A stretch of 64,000 bases of DNA from Ascaris suum (lineage: Eukaryota > Nematoda > Chromadorea > Rhabditida > Ascarididae), in NCBI GenBank assembly GCA_013433145.1, contig JACCHR010000028.1, forward strand, positions 177,602 through 241,601. The letters run 5' to 3'. Made by a program: the position numbers and the translations under genes. Position 1 is the first letter of the stretch. Each line of letters starts with the position of its first letter. This document shows positions 1 to 13,002 of this stretch, piece by piece. Under the pieces are notes generated by a model, which was not told the origin of the DNA, searched no databases, and saw only the letters and a program-made list of their open reading frames with translations.

Positions 1-2985
1 TCCATAACTAACTAGCTTCAAGAGAAACAATGTACAACAAATGTTTGTATAAATCACAAGACGTATAAATAAATAAGCACTGTTTCTAATAAAATACTAA
101 ACATACACATATTGTCGTCATTCCCTGGATGAATTGATCTGCGTGATCGTGTAAACGAAGACATACCAGGTGAGCATGAAGTGCCATCTTCAGATTGCGA
201 GTGAACACGACGCATAGATTGCATTGTGGCAACGCTACTCCGTGCAAATGAGGCTCTCATAAATGTGCATGGCGTCATTTCATAGTTCACCTGAAAATGA
301 TCCGCTGTGAGCAGTGCTTAAGACGCCCAAATCAAAAATTACAATTCTCTTTATGTAATGATTCGTCATCAATAAGCCTCGTGCACGTTTTTTCAAAGAA
401 TCGCCGTCGGTGAACACACAAAAAAAACAAAACAAAACCAGGAGAGCGATACTCTGTTTCATACGTCCACAAAAAATCACCTCCATACCTGCGCAATCAC
501 CAAAATTCGTGGACAACGTTTAACATTACTGTTTCAATAAAACTGCAAGATTTCATATCCATATACGGAATTTCGTAGTTCTCGACAGATTTCAAGAGGA
601 CAAAAGCCAAAGTTGCATCTAAAAACAGTATGTCGTCAGCAAAGAAATTCATCCACACACTTCAAGCAAATACCATTTCCATTTCCGCCGCCATTTTTAT
701 GGGTCATGCAAATTTTATGTACTACAGACATTTCTGATCATCATCTACCGTCTCTATCGAAGTTACCGACCTGGTGACAGCTATTTCGTGCACTAAAAAG
801 CTAAAAAAACCTGCCACGCAAATTTACCGCAACTACCTGAAGTTCATTCACAAAGTGATGAGGCATCAAGTGCTTGCACCACATACGACTTCCCAATCAA
901 CTTTTTTCACAGCGCTACGACTCAACAAGAAATTTGTGGCATCTCGCAACAGTAATACTGATTATGCACAAACCTGGCCTTAGAAATTAAACAATAAATA
1001 ACAATGGCTTATCACATCGGACTCCACTATTATACTCTCCGAGAGACGTTCCAGCACCTAGAAGCAAAAATTTACAAATTAAAAAAAAATATTTCATCAC
1101 AAAGTGCATGAGATAAGAATAAAGTAAACGCCTAAAGTGCCGATCTCGATCAGATATAATATCACATCCTTTCAAATACTCATATACAGGAAGGGCTAAA
1201 TGCAATAAAAAGTAAAGAACGACATGTTTTCTCAAAAATGTCCAACAGCTCGGCAAATGAACAAAACTTCACCATCCCAATGCATCATAGAATGATTCCT
1301 GTTCTTGCTTCACTACCACCAATCAAAACTTGCGAGACCATGCATATCACTGTTATGATGGTCTGCACATTCGTATCAAAAGTTATGGGCGCAAACATAG
1401 TCAAATCTAAAAGCCATACTACTTTTGTATCATATTGGTATTTCTTACTGAACTTCTCGTTCAATTTCTTACTGAATAATACTTGGGACAATCCTTGCAG
1501 TTACTCTATTTTCTGATTTCACGTACGCATTTTAAACCAATCTATGTCACTAACCAATAAAGTTGCTGAAAAATATATGAAAACATGTTGCAAGTTGTTG
1601 AAAATGCTCTCAACTAAAACCAACTTAGTGCCGTAAAATAAAATCTCAAAGTTCAATTTATAAATTAGCCTAAAACGTCACATCCCGTTTCTACAATCTT
1701 TTTTGACTTCTTTGCCTACTCACAGTCTTCAAAGCTTATAAAAGCGTTTATAGAAGCATGAGGTCACTATATTCTGAAGAATCGAACTCGAACTTACGAT
1801 GACTTCTACTTAGGACAATCAAGATTGTGATAAACACTTCATTACAAAGTGTACAGAACACTACCTGAAGGACCTCAGAGGATGAATAGACGTGTGTGGG
1901 ATCGGATGGAAGACCACCAAACCGGAGGGAGGGGGGAAGTAATATTGGTGTAATTCAATGCAGTTTCCCATGCTTGTCAATGAAAACCAAAAAGAACGAA
2001 GCGCATATCTAAATGTACAAACATGAGGTAAATTTTTGTGTTAAATAAAGGGAACTTCGTTTTTCACCAAATCGATGAAAAGATAAGAACTCTTCGTAAT
2101 ACAGTCTCATTTAGCGACGACTTCCAAACAATAACATTTACCTGCTCTTTTTTGCAAAGGATCCGCGTTCTCTACATCGCTATATTACTACGTTAAATTA
2201 CACCAATATTGCCTGTTACTCCCGGCCTAGTATCTTCCATGAAACCCACACACTCTACTCATCCTCTGAGGTCCTGCTGACTGTGCAGCCGATTAGGAAA
2301 GCGTACTAAACAACGGAATAACAGCCAACCACATATCAATTCTTGCGATTAACGTCCAGTCGAAGGCAGTGATTCTTGCAAATGCGTCGCATGAACCTTA
2401 CTAGATAATGAAGACGACGTCGAGTGGGTGGGGAGATCGTCAACAGAACTAATGCGACGCACCAAATCAAATCTGATTCGTCCTCAGTCGCGATCCCTAA
2501 AAAGCATCATCAACACTCACCGTAAACTCTAAACGAATAGACGTTGAACCATTATAAGCAAAAAACAGGGACAATCTCCACCGCCAACTAAGTAATCTCC
2601 GAGTGACAAAAAATTTGGCAATTGAAATAAAACGACCCAGTAAACCGATGTACAAGAAAAGCAATCGAAAACAAAGCGAAGTCAAAAATAAGCCTCGGGC
2701 GGAAGGGATGTTAATGACAACGAACTGCCAAATTTCCGTTTTTCTAAGAAGTCACAAAATGCACTTCGGGAGCAGTTGAATGCTTTTCAACCGCCAGTGA
2801 CTACCTAATTAACAGCGGCATAAGTTATTCCCCTCCTAATTCTAGCAGAAGCGATAACCATCACCTCCCTATCAAAAAAATATATTTGAATTGCTTCCAA
2901 TGCAAAGCTGGAGCAATGCCATCCCACTGAATTTTCATGCAAAACCATAACTTACCTCTAAATTTAGCAAAAATATCCCAGAACT
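1..2985 (-). pseudogene. 5'-truncated DEPDC1/LET-99-like fragment, copy 1 (runs off the window)
   Basis: Exons E 2956-2985, F 2354-2496, G 1016-1057 and B 167-290 on the minus strand; C and D would lie to the left of the window. E ends and F begins so that a glycine codon forms across the intron. F reads LVLLTISPPTRRRLHYLVRF, matching the LLLPPxNRRKLQLLxR block of DEPDC1-like proteins. G (42 bp) and B follow in phase 0. There is no start codon or DEP domain in the unit, so this is a 3' gene fragment. Confidence 0.55.
1870..2274. mobile_element. MITE-like inverted-repeat element inside the unit
   Basis: The two ends are imperfect inverted repeats of about 85 bp. Reading inward, both start GGACCTCAGAGGATGA, then share a GTGTGTGGG block, ATGGAAGA, and AATATTGGTGTAATT. 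The 405-bp element has no coding capacity, as expected for a non-autonomous DNA transposon. No clear target-site duplication was seen. It sits in the intron between exons F and G. It recurs at 6204, 10538, 14872, 19206, 23541, 27875, 32209, 36543, 40878 and 60195 (start positions), always as part of the unit, so it inserted before amplification. Confidence 0.6.
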
Positions 2986-3897
2986 CTACATGAAATTACC
3001 CTAGAAAACAGAATGTGAGGTGACCGGGAGGAAGGGGAACGGAACAAGCTAATAATCAAAAGAATCCTCATCAACGAATTTAAAGAGCTTGAACAACACT
3101 GGATTTTGATCAACGGTGAGCTGCACTTCTGAAACATACGTTCCAAGACAATAACGGATTTAGAGTAATAAAAAATAGTGGCATAATAAACGACTTCAAG
3201 CAAATTCATAAGCACAACAACAAGACTGGGCAAAATTGTATAGATGCGACTCACAAGCAAATGCAAAAAAATCTCGCCCATCTGTCAACGTTTCAAATGA
3301 ATAAACATAATAAACACAAGCCGGTAATGTCTTTCTTTCATATTTTTAAACCCTAATTTCTGTCATACTTCTCGAATATATTATCGAATTGAACATCACC
3401 TAATCATTGTTATTTGATTTCAGAATTAGAACTCCATGAAAGAAAAGAAAGAATTAGAAACCTGCAACAAGTGGGCTCAAGCCCAATCTCGGCGTTTTGA
3501 GAAGGGAAGAGGATGAAATTGAATAAACCCTATGTGGGGGTGTATTGGCTGTTTTTAACGTTGTCGCCGTCGTCAGCTCACATACTCGCTGCAGCAACTT
3601 TGGACTTCTGTAGAGTCCTGGAAGGCGCGCCAAAACCGACTCGTATTCCTTCACTTAAATTCAGATGATTAATTTTGCGTAATTGATGACAGCTGCTAGT
3701 GTTGAAGGATTGCAAAAGATAAGCAATGAAATTGCGTAACTTCTAGAAAACAGTAATGAGCCGTCAGCCCAACAAAGGTTTGCATATTCTTACGAAAAGA
3801 TTCTGCAGTCCATTTGCGTCACACCTTGTTTAATCAATTTGCTTCTCTCTAATCAAACTTTTGTGAGACGCATAATAGGTTTGTGTTGGGATCACTA

Positions 3898-3919
3898 AGG
3901 CTCAATGATTTCTGAGCCT
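3898..3919. repeat. Small hairpin in the unit
   Basis: Arms AGGCTCA and TGAGCCT form a perfect 7-bp stem with an 8-base loop. It is in the B-C intron, is repeated in every full copy, and has no evident function. Confidence 0.4.
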
Positions 3920-4187
3920 CGACTGCGATTTTCGAACGTTCCAAAGGCATCTACAATGCTCTATCCCTCGCCCACACTATTGTTCTAAGGCCTCTCCATC
4001 ACCCAGCACAACTCATGCATTACAGATTTGCAACAATAAACTAGACCATGCCTTTCCCACATTTGGCACAGCGCATATCGAGCGGTGAGTCAACCTTCCC
4101 ATTTGCTAAGAGACAACGCATGCCGAATCTTGATCAAAAATGATTCCATTCCGAATTCCTTCTAATTTGTTAAGAAATCATCTAAGC

Positions 4188-4228
4188 GCGAAAGCGTTAC
4201 TATCAAAGACTAACCAACTCGCTTTCGC
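4188..4228. repeat. GC-rich inverted repeat in the unit
   Basis: Arms GCGAAAGCG (4188-4196) and CGCTTTCGC (4220-4228) are perfectly complementary around a 23-base spacer. It lies in the B-C intron, away from the exons. It could be a protein-binding or replication-related palindrome, but nothing in the sequence decides this. Confidence 0.4.
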
Positions 4229-4334
4229 CCACATTTATGAGCTCACATTTCAAGAGTGAGGTAAGCTTAGATGCCCGCCTTTTTCCACGACATCATGCAC
4301 ATATAGACTGGAATCAACATCGAAAGCGATCCTA

Positions 4335-7300
4335 TCCATAACTAACTAGCTTCAAGAGAAACAATGTACAACAAATGTTTGTATAAATCACAAGACGTAT
4401 AAATAAATAAGCACTGTTTCTAATAAAATACTAAACATACACATATTGTCGTCATTCCCTGGATGAATTGATCTGCGTGATCGTGTAAACGAAGACATAC
4501 CAGGTGAGCATGAAGTGCCATCTTCAGATTGCGAGTGAACACGACGCATAGATTGCATTGTGGCAACGCTACTCCGTGCAAATGAGGCTCTCATAAATGT
4601 GCATGGCGTCATTTCATAGTTCACCTGAAAATGATCCGCTGTGAGCAGTGCTTAAGACGCCCAAATCAAAAATTACAATTCTCTTTATGTAATGATTCGT
4701 CATCAATAAGCCTCGTGCACGTTTTTTCAAAGAATCGCCGTCGGTGAACACACAAAAAAAACAAAACAAAACCAGGAGAGCGATACTCTGTTTCATACGT
4801 CCACAAAAAATCACCTCCATACCTGCGCAATCACCAAAATTCGTGGACAACGTTTAACATTACTGTTTCAATAAAACTGCAAGATTTCATATCCATATAC
4901 GGAATTTCGTAGTTCTCGACAGATTTCAAGAGGACAAAAGCCAAAGTTGCATCTAAAAACAGTATGTCGTCAGCAAAGAAATTCATCCACACACTTCAAG
5001 CAAATACCATTTCCATTTCCGCCGCCATTTTTATGGGTCATGCAAATTTTATGTACTACAGACATTTCTGATCATCATCTACCGTCTCTATCGAAGTTAC
5101 CGACCTGGTGACAGCTATTTCGTGCACTAAAAAGCTAAAAAAACCTGCCACGCAAATTTACCGCAACTACCTGAAGTTCATTCACAAAGTGATGAGGCAT
5201 CAAGTGCTTGCACCACATACGACTTCCCAATCAACTTTTTTCACAGCGCTACGACTCAACAAGAAATTTGTGGCATCTCGCAACAGTAATACTGATTATG
5301 CACAAACCTGGCCTTAGAAATTAAACAATAAATAACAATGGCTTATCACATCGGACTCCACTATTATACTCTCCGAGAGACGTTCCAGCACCTAGAAGCA
5401 AAAATTTACAAATTAAAAAAAAATATTTCATCACAAAGTGCATGAGATAAGAATAAAGTAAACGCCTAAAGTGCCGATCTCGATCAGATATAATATCACA
5501 TCCTTTCAAATACTCATATACAGGAAGGGCTAAATGCAATAAAAAGTAAAGAACGACATGTTTTCTCAAAAATGTCCAACAGCTCGGCAAATGAACAAAA
5601 CTTCACCATCCCAATGCATCATAGAATGATTCCTGTTCTTGCTTCACTACCACCAATCAAAACTTGCGAGACCATGCATATCACTGTTATGATGGTCTGC
5701 ACATTCGTATCAAAAGTTATGGGCGCAAACATAGTCAAATCTAAAAGCCATACTACTTTTGTATCATATTGGTATTTCTTACTGAACTTCTCGTTCAATT
5801 TCTTACTGAATAATACTTGGGACAATCCTTGCAGTTACTCTATTTTCTGATTTCACGTACGCATTTTAAACCAATCTATGTCACTAACCAATAAAGTTGC
5901 TGAAAAATATATGAAAACATGTTGCAAGTTGTTGAAAATGCTCTCAACTAAAACCAACTTAGTGCCGTAAAATAAAATCTCAAAGTTCAATTTATAAATT
6001 AGCCTAAAACGTCACATCCCGTTTCTACAATCTTTTTTGACTTCTTTGCCTACTCACAGTCTTCAAAGCTTATAAAAGCGTTTATAGAAGCATGAGGTCA
6101 CTATATTCTGAAGAATCGAACTCGAACTTACGATGACTTCTACTTAGGACAATCAAGATTGTGATAAACACTTCATTACAAAGTGTACAGAACACTACCT
6201 GAAGGACCTCAGAGGATGAATAGACGTGTGTGGGATCGGATGGAAGACCACCAAACCGGAGGGAGGGGGGAAGTAATATTGGTGTAATTCAATGCAGTTT
6301 CCCATGCTTGTCAATGAAAACCAAAAAGAACGAAGCGCATATCTAAATGTACAAACATGAGGTAAATTTTTGTGTTAAATAAAGGGAACTTCGTTTTTCA
6401 CCAAATCGATGAAAAGATAAGAACTCTTCGTAATACAGTCTCATTTAGCGACGACTTCCAAACAATAACATTTACCTGCTCTTTTTTGCAAAGGATCCGC
6501 GTTCTCTACATCGCTATATTACTACGTTAAATTACACCAATATTGCCTGTTACTCCCGGCCTAGTATCTTCCATGAAACCCACACACTCTACTCATCCTC
6601 TGAGGTCCTGCTGACTGTGCAGCCGATTAGGAAAGCGTACTAAACAACGGAATAACAGCCAACCACATATCAATTCTCGCGATTAACGTCCAGTCGAAGG
6701 CAGTGATTCTTGCAAATGCGTCGCATGAACCTTACTAGATAATGAAGACGACGTCGAGTGGGTGGGGAGATCGTCAACAGAACTAATGCGACGCACCAAA
6801 TCAAATCTGATTCGTCCTCAGTCGCGATCCCTAAAAAGCATCATCAACACTCACCGTAAACTCTAAACGAATAGACGTTGAACCATTATAAGCAAAAAAC
6901 AGGGACAATCTCCACCGCCAACTAAGTAATCTCCGAGTGACAAAAAATTTGGCAATTGAAATAAAACGACCCAGTAAACCGATGTACAAGAAAAGCAATC
7001 GAAAACAAAGCGAAGTCAAAAATAAGCCTCGGGCGGAAGGGATGTTAATGACAACGAACTGCCAAATTTCCGTTTTTCTAAGAAGTCACAAAATGCACTT
7101 CGGGAGCAGTTGAATGCTTTTCAACCGCCAGTGACTACCTAATTAACAGCGGCATAAGTTATTCCCCTCCTAATTCTAGCAGAAGCGATAACCATCACCT
7201 CCCTATCAAAAAAATATATTTGAATTGCTTCCAATGCAAAGCTGGAGCAATGCCATCCCACTGAATTTTCATGCAAAACCATAACTTACCTCTAAATTTA

Positions 7301-8668
7301 GCAAAAATATCCCAGAACTCTACATGAAATTACCCTAGAAAACAGAATGTGAGGTGACCGGGAGGAAGGGGAACGGAACAAGCTAATAATCAAAAGAATC
7401 CTCATCAACGAATTTAAAGAGCTTGAACAACACTGGATTTTGATCAACGGTGAGCTGCACTTCTGAAACATACGTTCCAAGACAATAACGGATTTAGAGT
7501 AATAAAAAATAGTGGCATAATAAACGACTTCAAGCAAATTCATAAGCACAACAACAAGACTGGGCAAAATTGTATAGATGCGACTCACAAGCAAATGCAA
7601 AAAAATCTCGCCCATCTGTCAACGTTTCAAATGAATAAACATAATAAACACAAGCCGGTAATGTCTTTCTTTCATATTTTTAAACCCTAATTTCTGTCAT
7701 ACTTCTCGAATATATTATCGAATTGAACATCACCTAATCATTGTTATTTGATTTCAGAATTAGAACTCCATGAAAGAAAAGAAAGAATTAGAAACCTGCA
7801 ACAAGTGGGCTCAAGCCCAATCTCGGCGTTTTGAGAAGGGAAGAGGATGAAATTGAATAAACCCTATGTGGGGGTGTATTGGCTGTTTTTAACGTTGTCG
7901 CCGTCGTCAGCTCACATACTCGCTGCAGCAACTTTGGACTTCTGTAGAGTCCTGGAAGGCGCGCCAAAACCGACTCGTATTCCTTCACTTAAATTCAGAT
8001 GATTAATTTTGCGTAATTGATGACAGCTGCTAGTGTTGAAGGATTGCAAAAGATAAGCAATGAAATTGCGTAACTTCTAGAAAACAGTAATGAGCCGTCA
8101 GCCCAACAAAGGTTTGCATATTCTTACGAAAAGATTCTGCAGTCCATTTGCGTCACACCTTGTTTAATCAATTTGCTTCTCTCTAATCAAACTTTTGTGA
8201 GACGCATAATAGGTTTGTGTTGGGATCACTAAGGCTCAATGATTTCTGAGCCTCGACTGCGATTTTCGAACGTTCCAAAGGCATCTACAATGCTCTATCC
8301 CTCGCCCACACTATTGTTCTAAGGCCTCTCCATCACCCAGCACAACTCATGCATTACAGATTTGCAACAATAAACTAGACCATGCCTTTCCCACATTTGG
8401 CACAGCGCATATCGAGCGGTGAGTCAACCTTCCCATTTGCTAAGAGACAACGCATGCCGAATCTTGATCAAAAATGATTCCATTCCGAATTCCTTCTAAT
8501 TTGTTAAGAAATCATCTAAGCGCGAAAGCGTTACTATCAAAGACTAACCAACTCGCTTTCGCCCACATTTATGAGCTCACATTTCAAGAGTGAGGTAAGC
8601 TTAGATGCCCGCCTTTTTCCACGACATCATGCACATATAGACTGGAATCAACATCGAAAGCGATCCTA
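4335..8668. repeat. Array 1, copy 2
   Basis: Variants: G at unit 409, T at 875, C at 2344, T at 3357. With copy 1 it is one of only two copies in this array that carry T at 875. Confidence 0.95.
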
Positions 8669-11653
8669 TCCATAACTAACTAGCTTCAAGAGAAACAATG
8701 TACAACAAATGTTTGTATAAATCACAAGACGTATAAATAAATAAGCACTGTTTCTAATAAAATACTAAACATACACATATTGTCGTCATTCCCTGGATGA
8801 ATTGATCTGCGTGATCGTGTAAACGAAGACATACCAGGTGAGCATGAAGTGCCATCTTCAGATTGCGAGTGAACACGACGCATAGATTGCATTGTGGCAA
8901 CGCTACTCCGTGCAAATGAGGCTCTCATAAATGTGCATGGCGTCATTTCATAGTTCACCTGAAAATGATCCGCTGTGAGCAGTGCTTAAGACGCCCAAAT
9001 CAAAAATTACAATTCTCTTTATGTAATGATTCGTCATCAATAAGCCTCGTGCACGTTTTTTCAAAGAATCGCCGTCGGTGAACACACAAAAAAAACAAAA
9101 CAAAACCAGGAGAGCGATACTCTGTTTCATACGTCCACAAAAAATCACCTCCATACCTGCGCAATCACCAAAATTCGTGGACAACGTTTAACATTACTGT
9201 TTCAATAAAACTGCAAGATTTCATATCCATATACGGAATTTCGTAGTTCTCGACAGATTTCAAGAGGACAAAAGCCAAAGTTGCATCTAAAAACAGTATG
9301 TCGTCAGCAAAGAAATTCATCCACACACTTCAAGCAAATACCATTTCCATTTCCGCCGCCATTTTTATGGGTCATGCAAATTTTATGTACTACAGACATT
9401 TCTGATCATCATCTACCGTCTCTATCGAAGTTACCGACCTGGTGACAGCTATTTCGTGCACTAAAAAGCTAAAAAAACCTGCCACGCAAATTTACCGCAA
9501 CTACCTGAAGTTCATTCACAAAGTGATGAGGCATCAAGTGCTGGCACCACATACGACTTCCCAATCAACTTTTTTCACAGCGCTACGACTCAACAAGAAA
9601 TTTGTGGCATCTCGCAACAGTAATACTGATTATGCACAAACCTGGCCTTAGAAATTAAACAATAAATAACAATGGCTTATCACATCGGACTCCACTATTA
9701 TACTCTCCGAGAGACGTTCCAGCACCTAGAAGCAAAAATTTACAAATTAAAAAAAAATATTTCATCACAAAGTGCATGAGATAAGAATAAAGTAAACGCC
9801 TAAAGTGCCGATCTCGATCAGATATAATATCACATCCTTTCAAATACTCATATACAGGAAGGGCTAAATGCAATAAAAAGTAAAGAACGACATGTTTTCT
9901 CAAAAATGTCCAACAGCTCGGCAAATGAACAAAACTTCACCATCCCAATGCATCATAGAATGATTCCTGTTCTTGCTTCACTACCACCAATCAAAACTTG
10001 CGAGACCATGCATATCACTGTTATGATGGTCTGCACATTCGTATCAAAAGTTATGGGCGCAAACATAGTCAAATCTAAAAGCCATACTACTTTTGTATCA
10101 TATTGGTATTTCTTACTGAACTTCTCGTTCAATTTCTTACTGAATAATACTTGGGACAATCCTTGCAGTTACTCTATTTTCTGATTTCACGTACGCATTT
10201 TAAACCAATCTATGTCACTAACCAATAAAGTTGCTGAAAAATATATGAAAACATGTTGCAAGTTGTTGAAAATGCTCTCAACTAAAACCAACTTAGTGCC
10301 GTAAAATAAAATCTCAAAGTTCAATTTATAAATTAGCCTAAAACGTCACATCCCGTTTCTACAATCTTTTTTGACTTCTTTGCCTACTCACAGTCTTCAA
10401 AGCTTATAAAAGCGTTTATAGAAGCATGAGGTCACTATATTCTGAAGAATCGAACTCGAACTTACGATGACTTCTACTTAGGACAATCAAGATTGTGATA
10501 AACACTTCATTACAAAGTGTACAGAACACTACCTGAAGGACCTCAGAGGATGAATAGACGTGTGTGGGATCGGATGGAAGACCACCAAACCGGAGGGAGG
10601 GGGGAAGTAATATTGGTGTAATTCAATGCAGTTTCCCATGCTTGTCAATGAAAACCAAAAAGAACGAAGCGCATATCTAAATGTACAAACATGAGGTAAA
10701 TTTTTGTGTTAAATAAAGGGAACTTCGTTTTTCACCAAATCGATGAAAAGATAAGAACTCTTCGTAATACAGTCTCATTTAGCGACGACTTCCAAACAAT
10801 AACATTTACCTGCTCTTTTTTGCAAAGGATCCGCGTTCTCTACATCGCTATATTACTACGTTAAATTACACCAATATTGCCTGTTACTCCCGGCCTAGTA
10901 TCTTCCATGAAACCCACACACTCTACTCATCCTCTGAGGTCCTGCTGACTGTGCAGCCGATTAGGAAAGCGTACTAAACAACGGAATAACAGCCAACCAC
11001 ATATCAATTCTCGCGATTAACGTCCAGTCGAAGGCAGTGATTCTTGCAAATGCGTCGCATGAACCTTACTAGATAATGAAGACGACGTCGAGTGGGTGGG
11101 GAGATCGTCAACAGAACTAATGCGACGCACCAAATCAAATCTGATTCGTCCTCAGTCGCGATCCCTAAAAAGCATCATCAACACTCACCGTAAACTCTAA
11201 ACGAATAGACGTTGAACCATTATAAGCAAAAAACAGGGACAATCTCCACCGCCAACTAAGTAATCTCCGAGTGACAAAAAATTTGGCAATTGAAATAAAA
11301 CGACCCAGTAAACCGATGTACAAGAAAAGCAATCGAAAACAAAGCGAAGTCAAAAATAAGCCTCGGGCGGAAGGGATGTTAATGACAACGAACTGCCAAA
11401 TTTCCGTTTTTCTAAGAAGTCACAAAATGCACTTCGGGAGCAGTTGAATGCTTTTCAACCGCCAGTGACTACCTAATTAACAGCGGCATAAGTTATTCCC
11501 CTCCTAATTCTAGCAGAAGCGATAACCATCACCTCCCTATCAAAAAAATATATTTGAATTGCTTCCAATGCAAAGCTGGAGCAATGCCATCCCACTGAAT
11601 TTTCATGCAAAACCATAACTTACCTCTAAATTTAGCAAAAATATCCCAGAACT
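7383..11653 (-). pseudogene. 5'-truncated DEPDC1/LET-99-like fragment, copies 3 and 2
   Basis: Exons E 11624-11653, F 11022-11164, G 9684-9725, B 8835-8958, C 7796-7987, D 7383-7462. Frame intact, same product as the other fragments. Confidence 0.53.
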
Positions 11654-13002
11654 CTACATGAAATTACCCTAGAAAACAGAATGTGAGGTGACCGGGAGGA
11701 AGGGGAACGGAACAAGCTAATAATCAAAAGAATCCTCATCAACGAATTTAAAGAGCTTGAACAACACTGGATTTTGATCAACGGTGAGCTGCACTTCTGA
11801 AACATACGTTCCAAGACAATAACGGATTTAGAGTAATAAAAAATAGTGGCATAATAAACGACTTCAAGCAAATTCATAAGCACAACAACAAGACTGGGCA
11901 AAATTGTATAGATGCGACTCACAAGCAAATGCAAAAAAATCTCGCCCATCTGTCAACGTTTCAAATGAATAAACATAATAAACACAAGCCGGTAATGTCT
12001 TTCTTTCATATTTTTAAACCCTAATTTCTGTCATACTTCTCGAATATATTATCGAATTGAACATCACCTAATCATTGTTATTTGATTTCAGAATTAGAAC
12101 TCCATGAAAGAAAAGAAAGAATTAGAAACCTGCAACAAGTGGGCTCAAGCCCAATCTCGGCGTTTTGAGAAGGGAAGAGGATGAAATTGAATAAACCCTA
12201 TGTGGGGGTGTATTGGCTGTTTTTAACGTTGTCGCCGTCGTCAGCTCACATACTCGCTGCAGCAACTTTGGACTTCTGTAGAGTCCTGGAAGGCGCGCCA
12301 AAACCGACTCGTATTCCTTCACTTAAATTCAGATGATTAATTTTGCGTAATTGATGACAGCTGCTAGTGTTGAAGGATTGCAAAAGATAAGCAATGAAAT
12401 TGCGTAACTTCTAGAAAACAGTAATGAGCCGTCAGCCCAACAAAGGTTTGCATATTCTTACGAAAAGATTCTGCAGTCCATTTGCGTCACACCTTGTTTA
12501 ATCAATTTGCTTCTCTCTAATCAAACTTTTGTGAGACGCATAATAGGTTTGTGTTGGGATCACTAAGGCTCAATGATTTCTGAGCCTCGACTGCGATTTT
12601 CGAACGTTCCAAAGGCATCTACAATGCTCTATCCCTCGCCCACACTATTGTTCTAAGGCCTCTCCATCACCCAGCACAACTCATGCATTACAGATTTGCA
12701 ACAATAAACTAGACCATGCCTTTCCCACATTTGGCACAGCGCATATCGAGCGGTGAGTCAACCTTCCCATTTGCTAAGAGACAACGCATGCCGAATCTTG
12801 ATCAAAAATGATTCCATTCCGAATTCCTTCTAATTTGTTAAGAAATCATCTAAGCGCGAAAGCGTTACTATCAAAGACTAACCAACTCGCTTTCGCCCAC
12901 ATTTATGAGCTCACATTTCAAGAGTGAGGTAAGCTTAGATGCCCGCCTTTTTCCACGACATCATGCACATATAGACTGGAATCAACATCGAAAGCGATCC
13001 TA
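8669..13002. repeat. Array 1, copy 3
   Basis: Variants: G at unit 409, G at 875, C at 2344, T at 3357. Confidence 0.95.

Larger units (their letters stand above)
1..4334. repeat. Array 1, copy 1
   Basis: Reference copy for the unit coordinates used here. Variants: G at unit 409, T at 875, nine A at 1081-1089, T at 2344 (private to this copy) and T at 3357. Contents in unit coordinates: exon B 167-290, exon G 1016-1057, inverted-repeat element 1870-2274, exon F 2354-2496, exon E 2956-2985, exon D 3049-3128, exon C 3462-3653. Between 3654 and 4334 there is no gene, only short hairpins at 3898-3919 and 4188-4228. Confidence 0.95.
3049..7319 (-). pseudogene. 5'-truncated DEPDC1/LET-99-like fragment, copies 2 and 1
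   Basis: Complete six-exon fragment: E 7290-7319, F 6688-6830, G 5350-5391, B 4501-4624, C 3462-3653, D 3049-3128. All six phases agree and give about 203 codons ending in TAG. The fragment starts within the RhoGAP-like region (FWDIFAKFRG) and has no N-terminal part. The stop of one fragment and the first exon of the next are only about 63 bp apart. It could be transcribed as part of a longer RNA, or be silent; the sequence does not say. Confidence 0.55.

Noticed and set aside
300..516. Minus-strand frame with a signal-peptide-like start (MKQSIALLVLFCFFCVF) in each unit
   Set aside because: It lies in the G-B intron. The hydrophobic stretch is encoded by a poly-A/poly-T run, and no splice arrangement connects it in phase to the other exons.
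1238..1516. 92-codon plus-strand frame repeated in each unit
   Set aside because: No family resemblance and no splice context. An overlapping minus-strand frame is also open, and the region is intron in the F-G interval of the gene model.
1775..1800. tRNA-like B box (GTTCGAGTTCGATTC) on the minus strand
   Set aside because: No matching acceptor stem, D arm or anticodon arm at the right distance; chance similarity.
2964..3281. 105-codon minus-strand frame repeated in each unit
   Set aside because: It overlaps exons D and E but in a different frame. The phase-consistent exon D frame (VQLTVDQNPVLFKLF) is preferred because it joins exactly to exon C.
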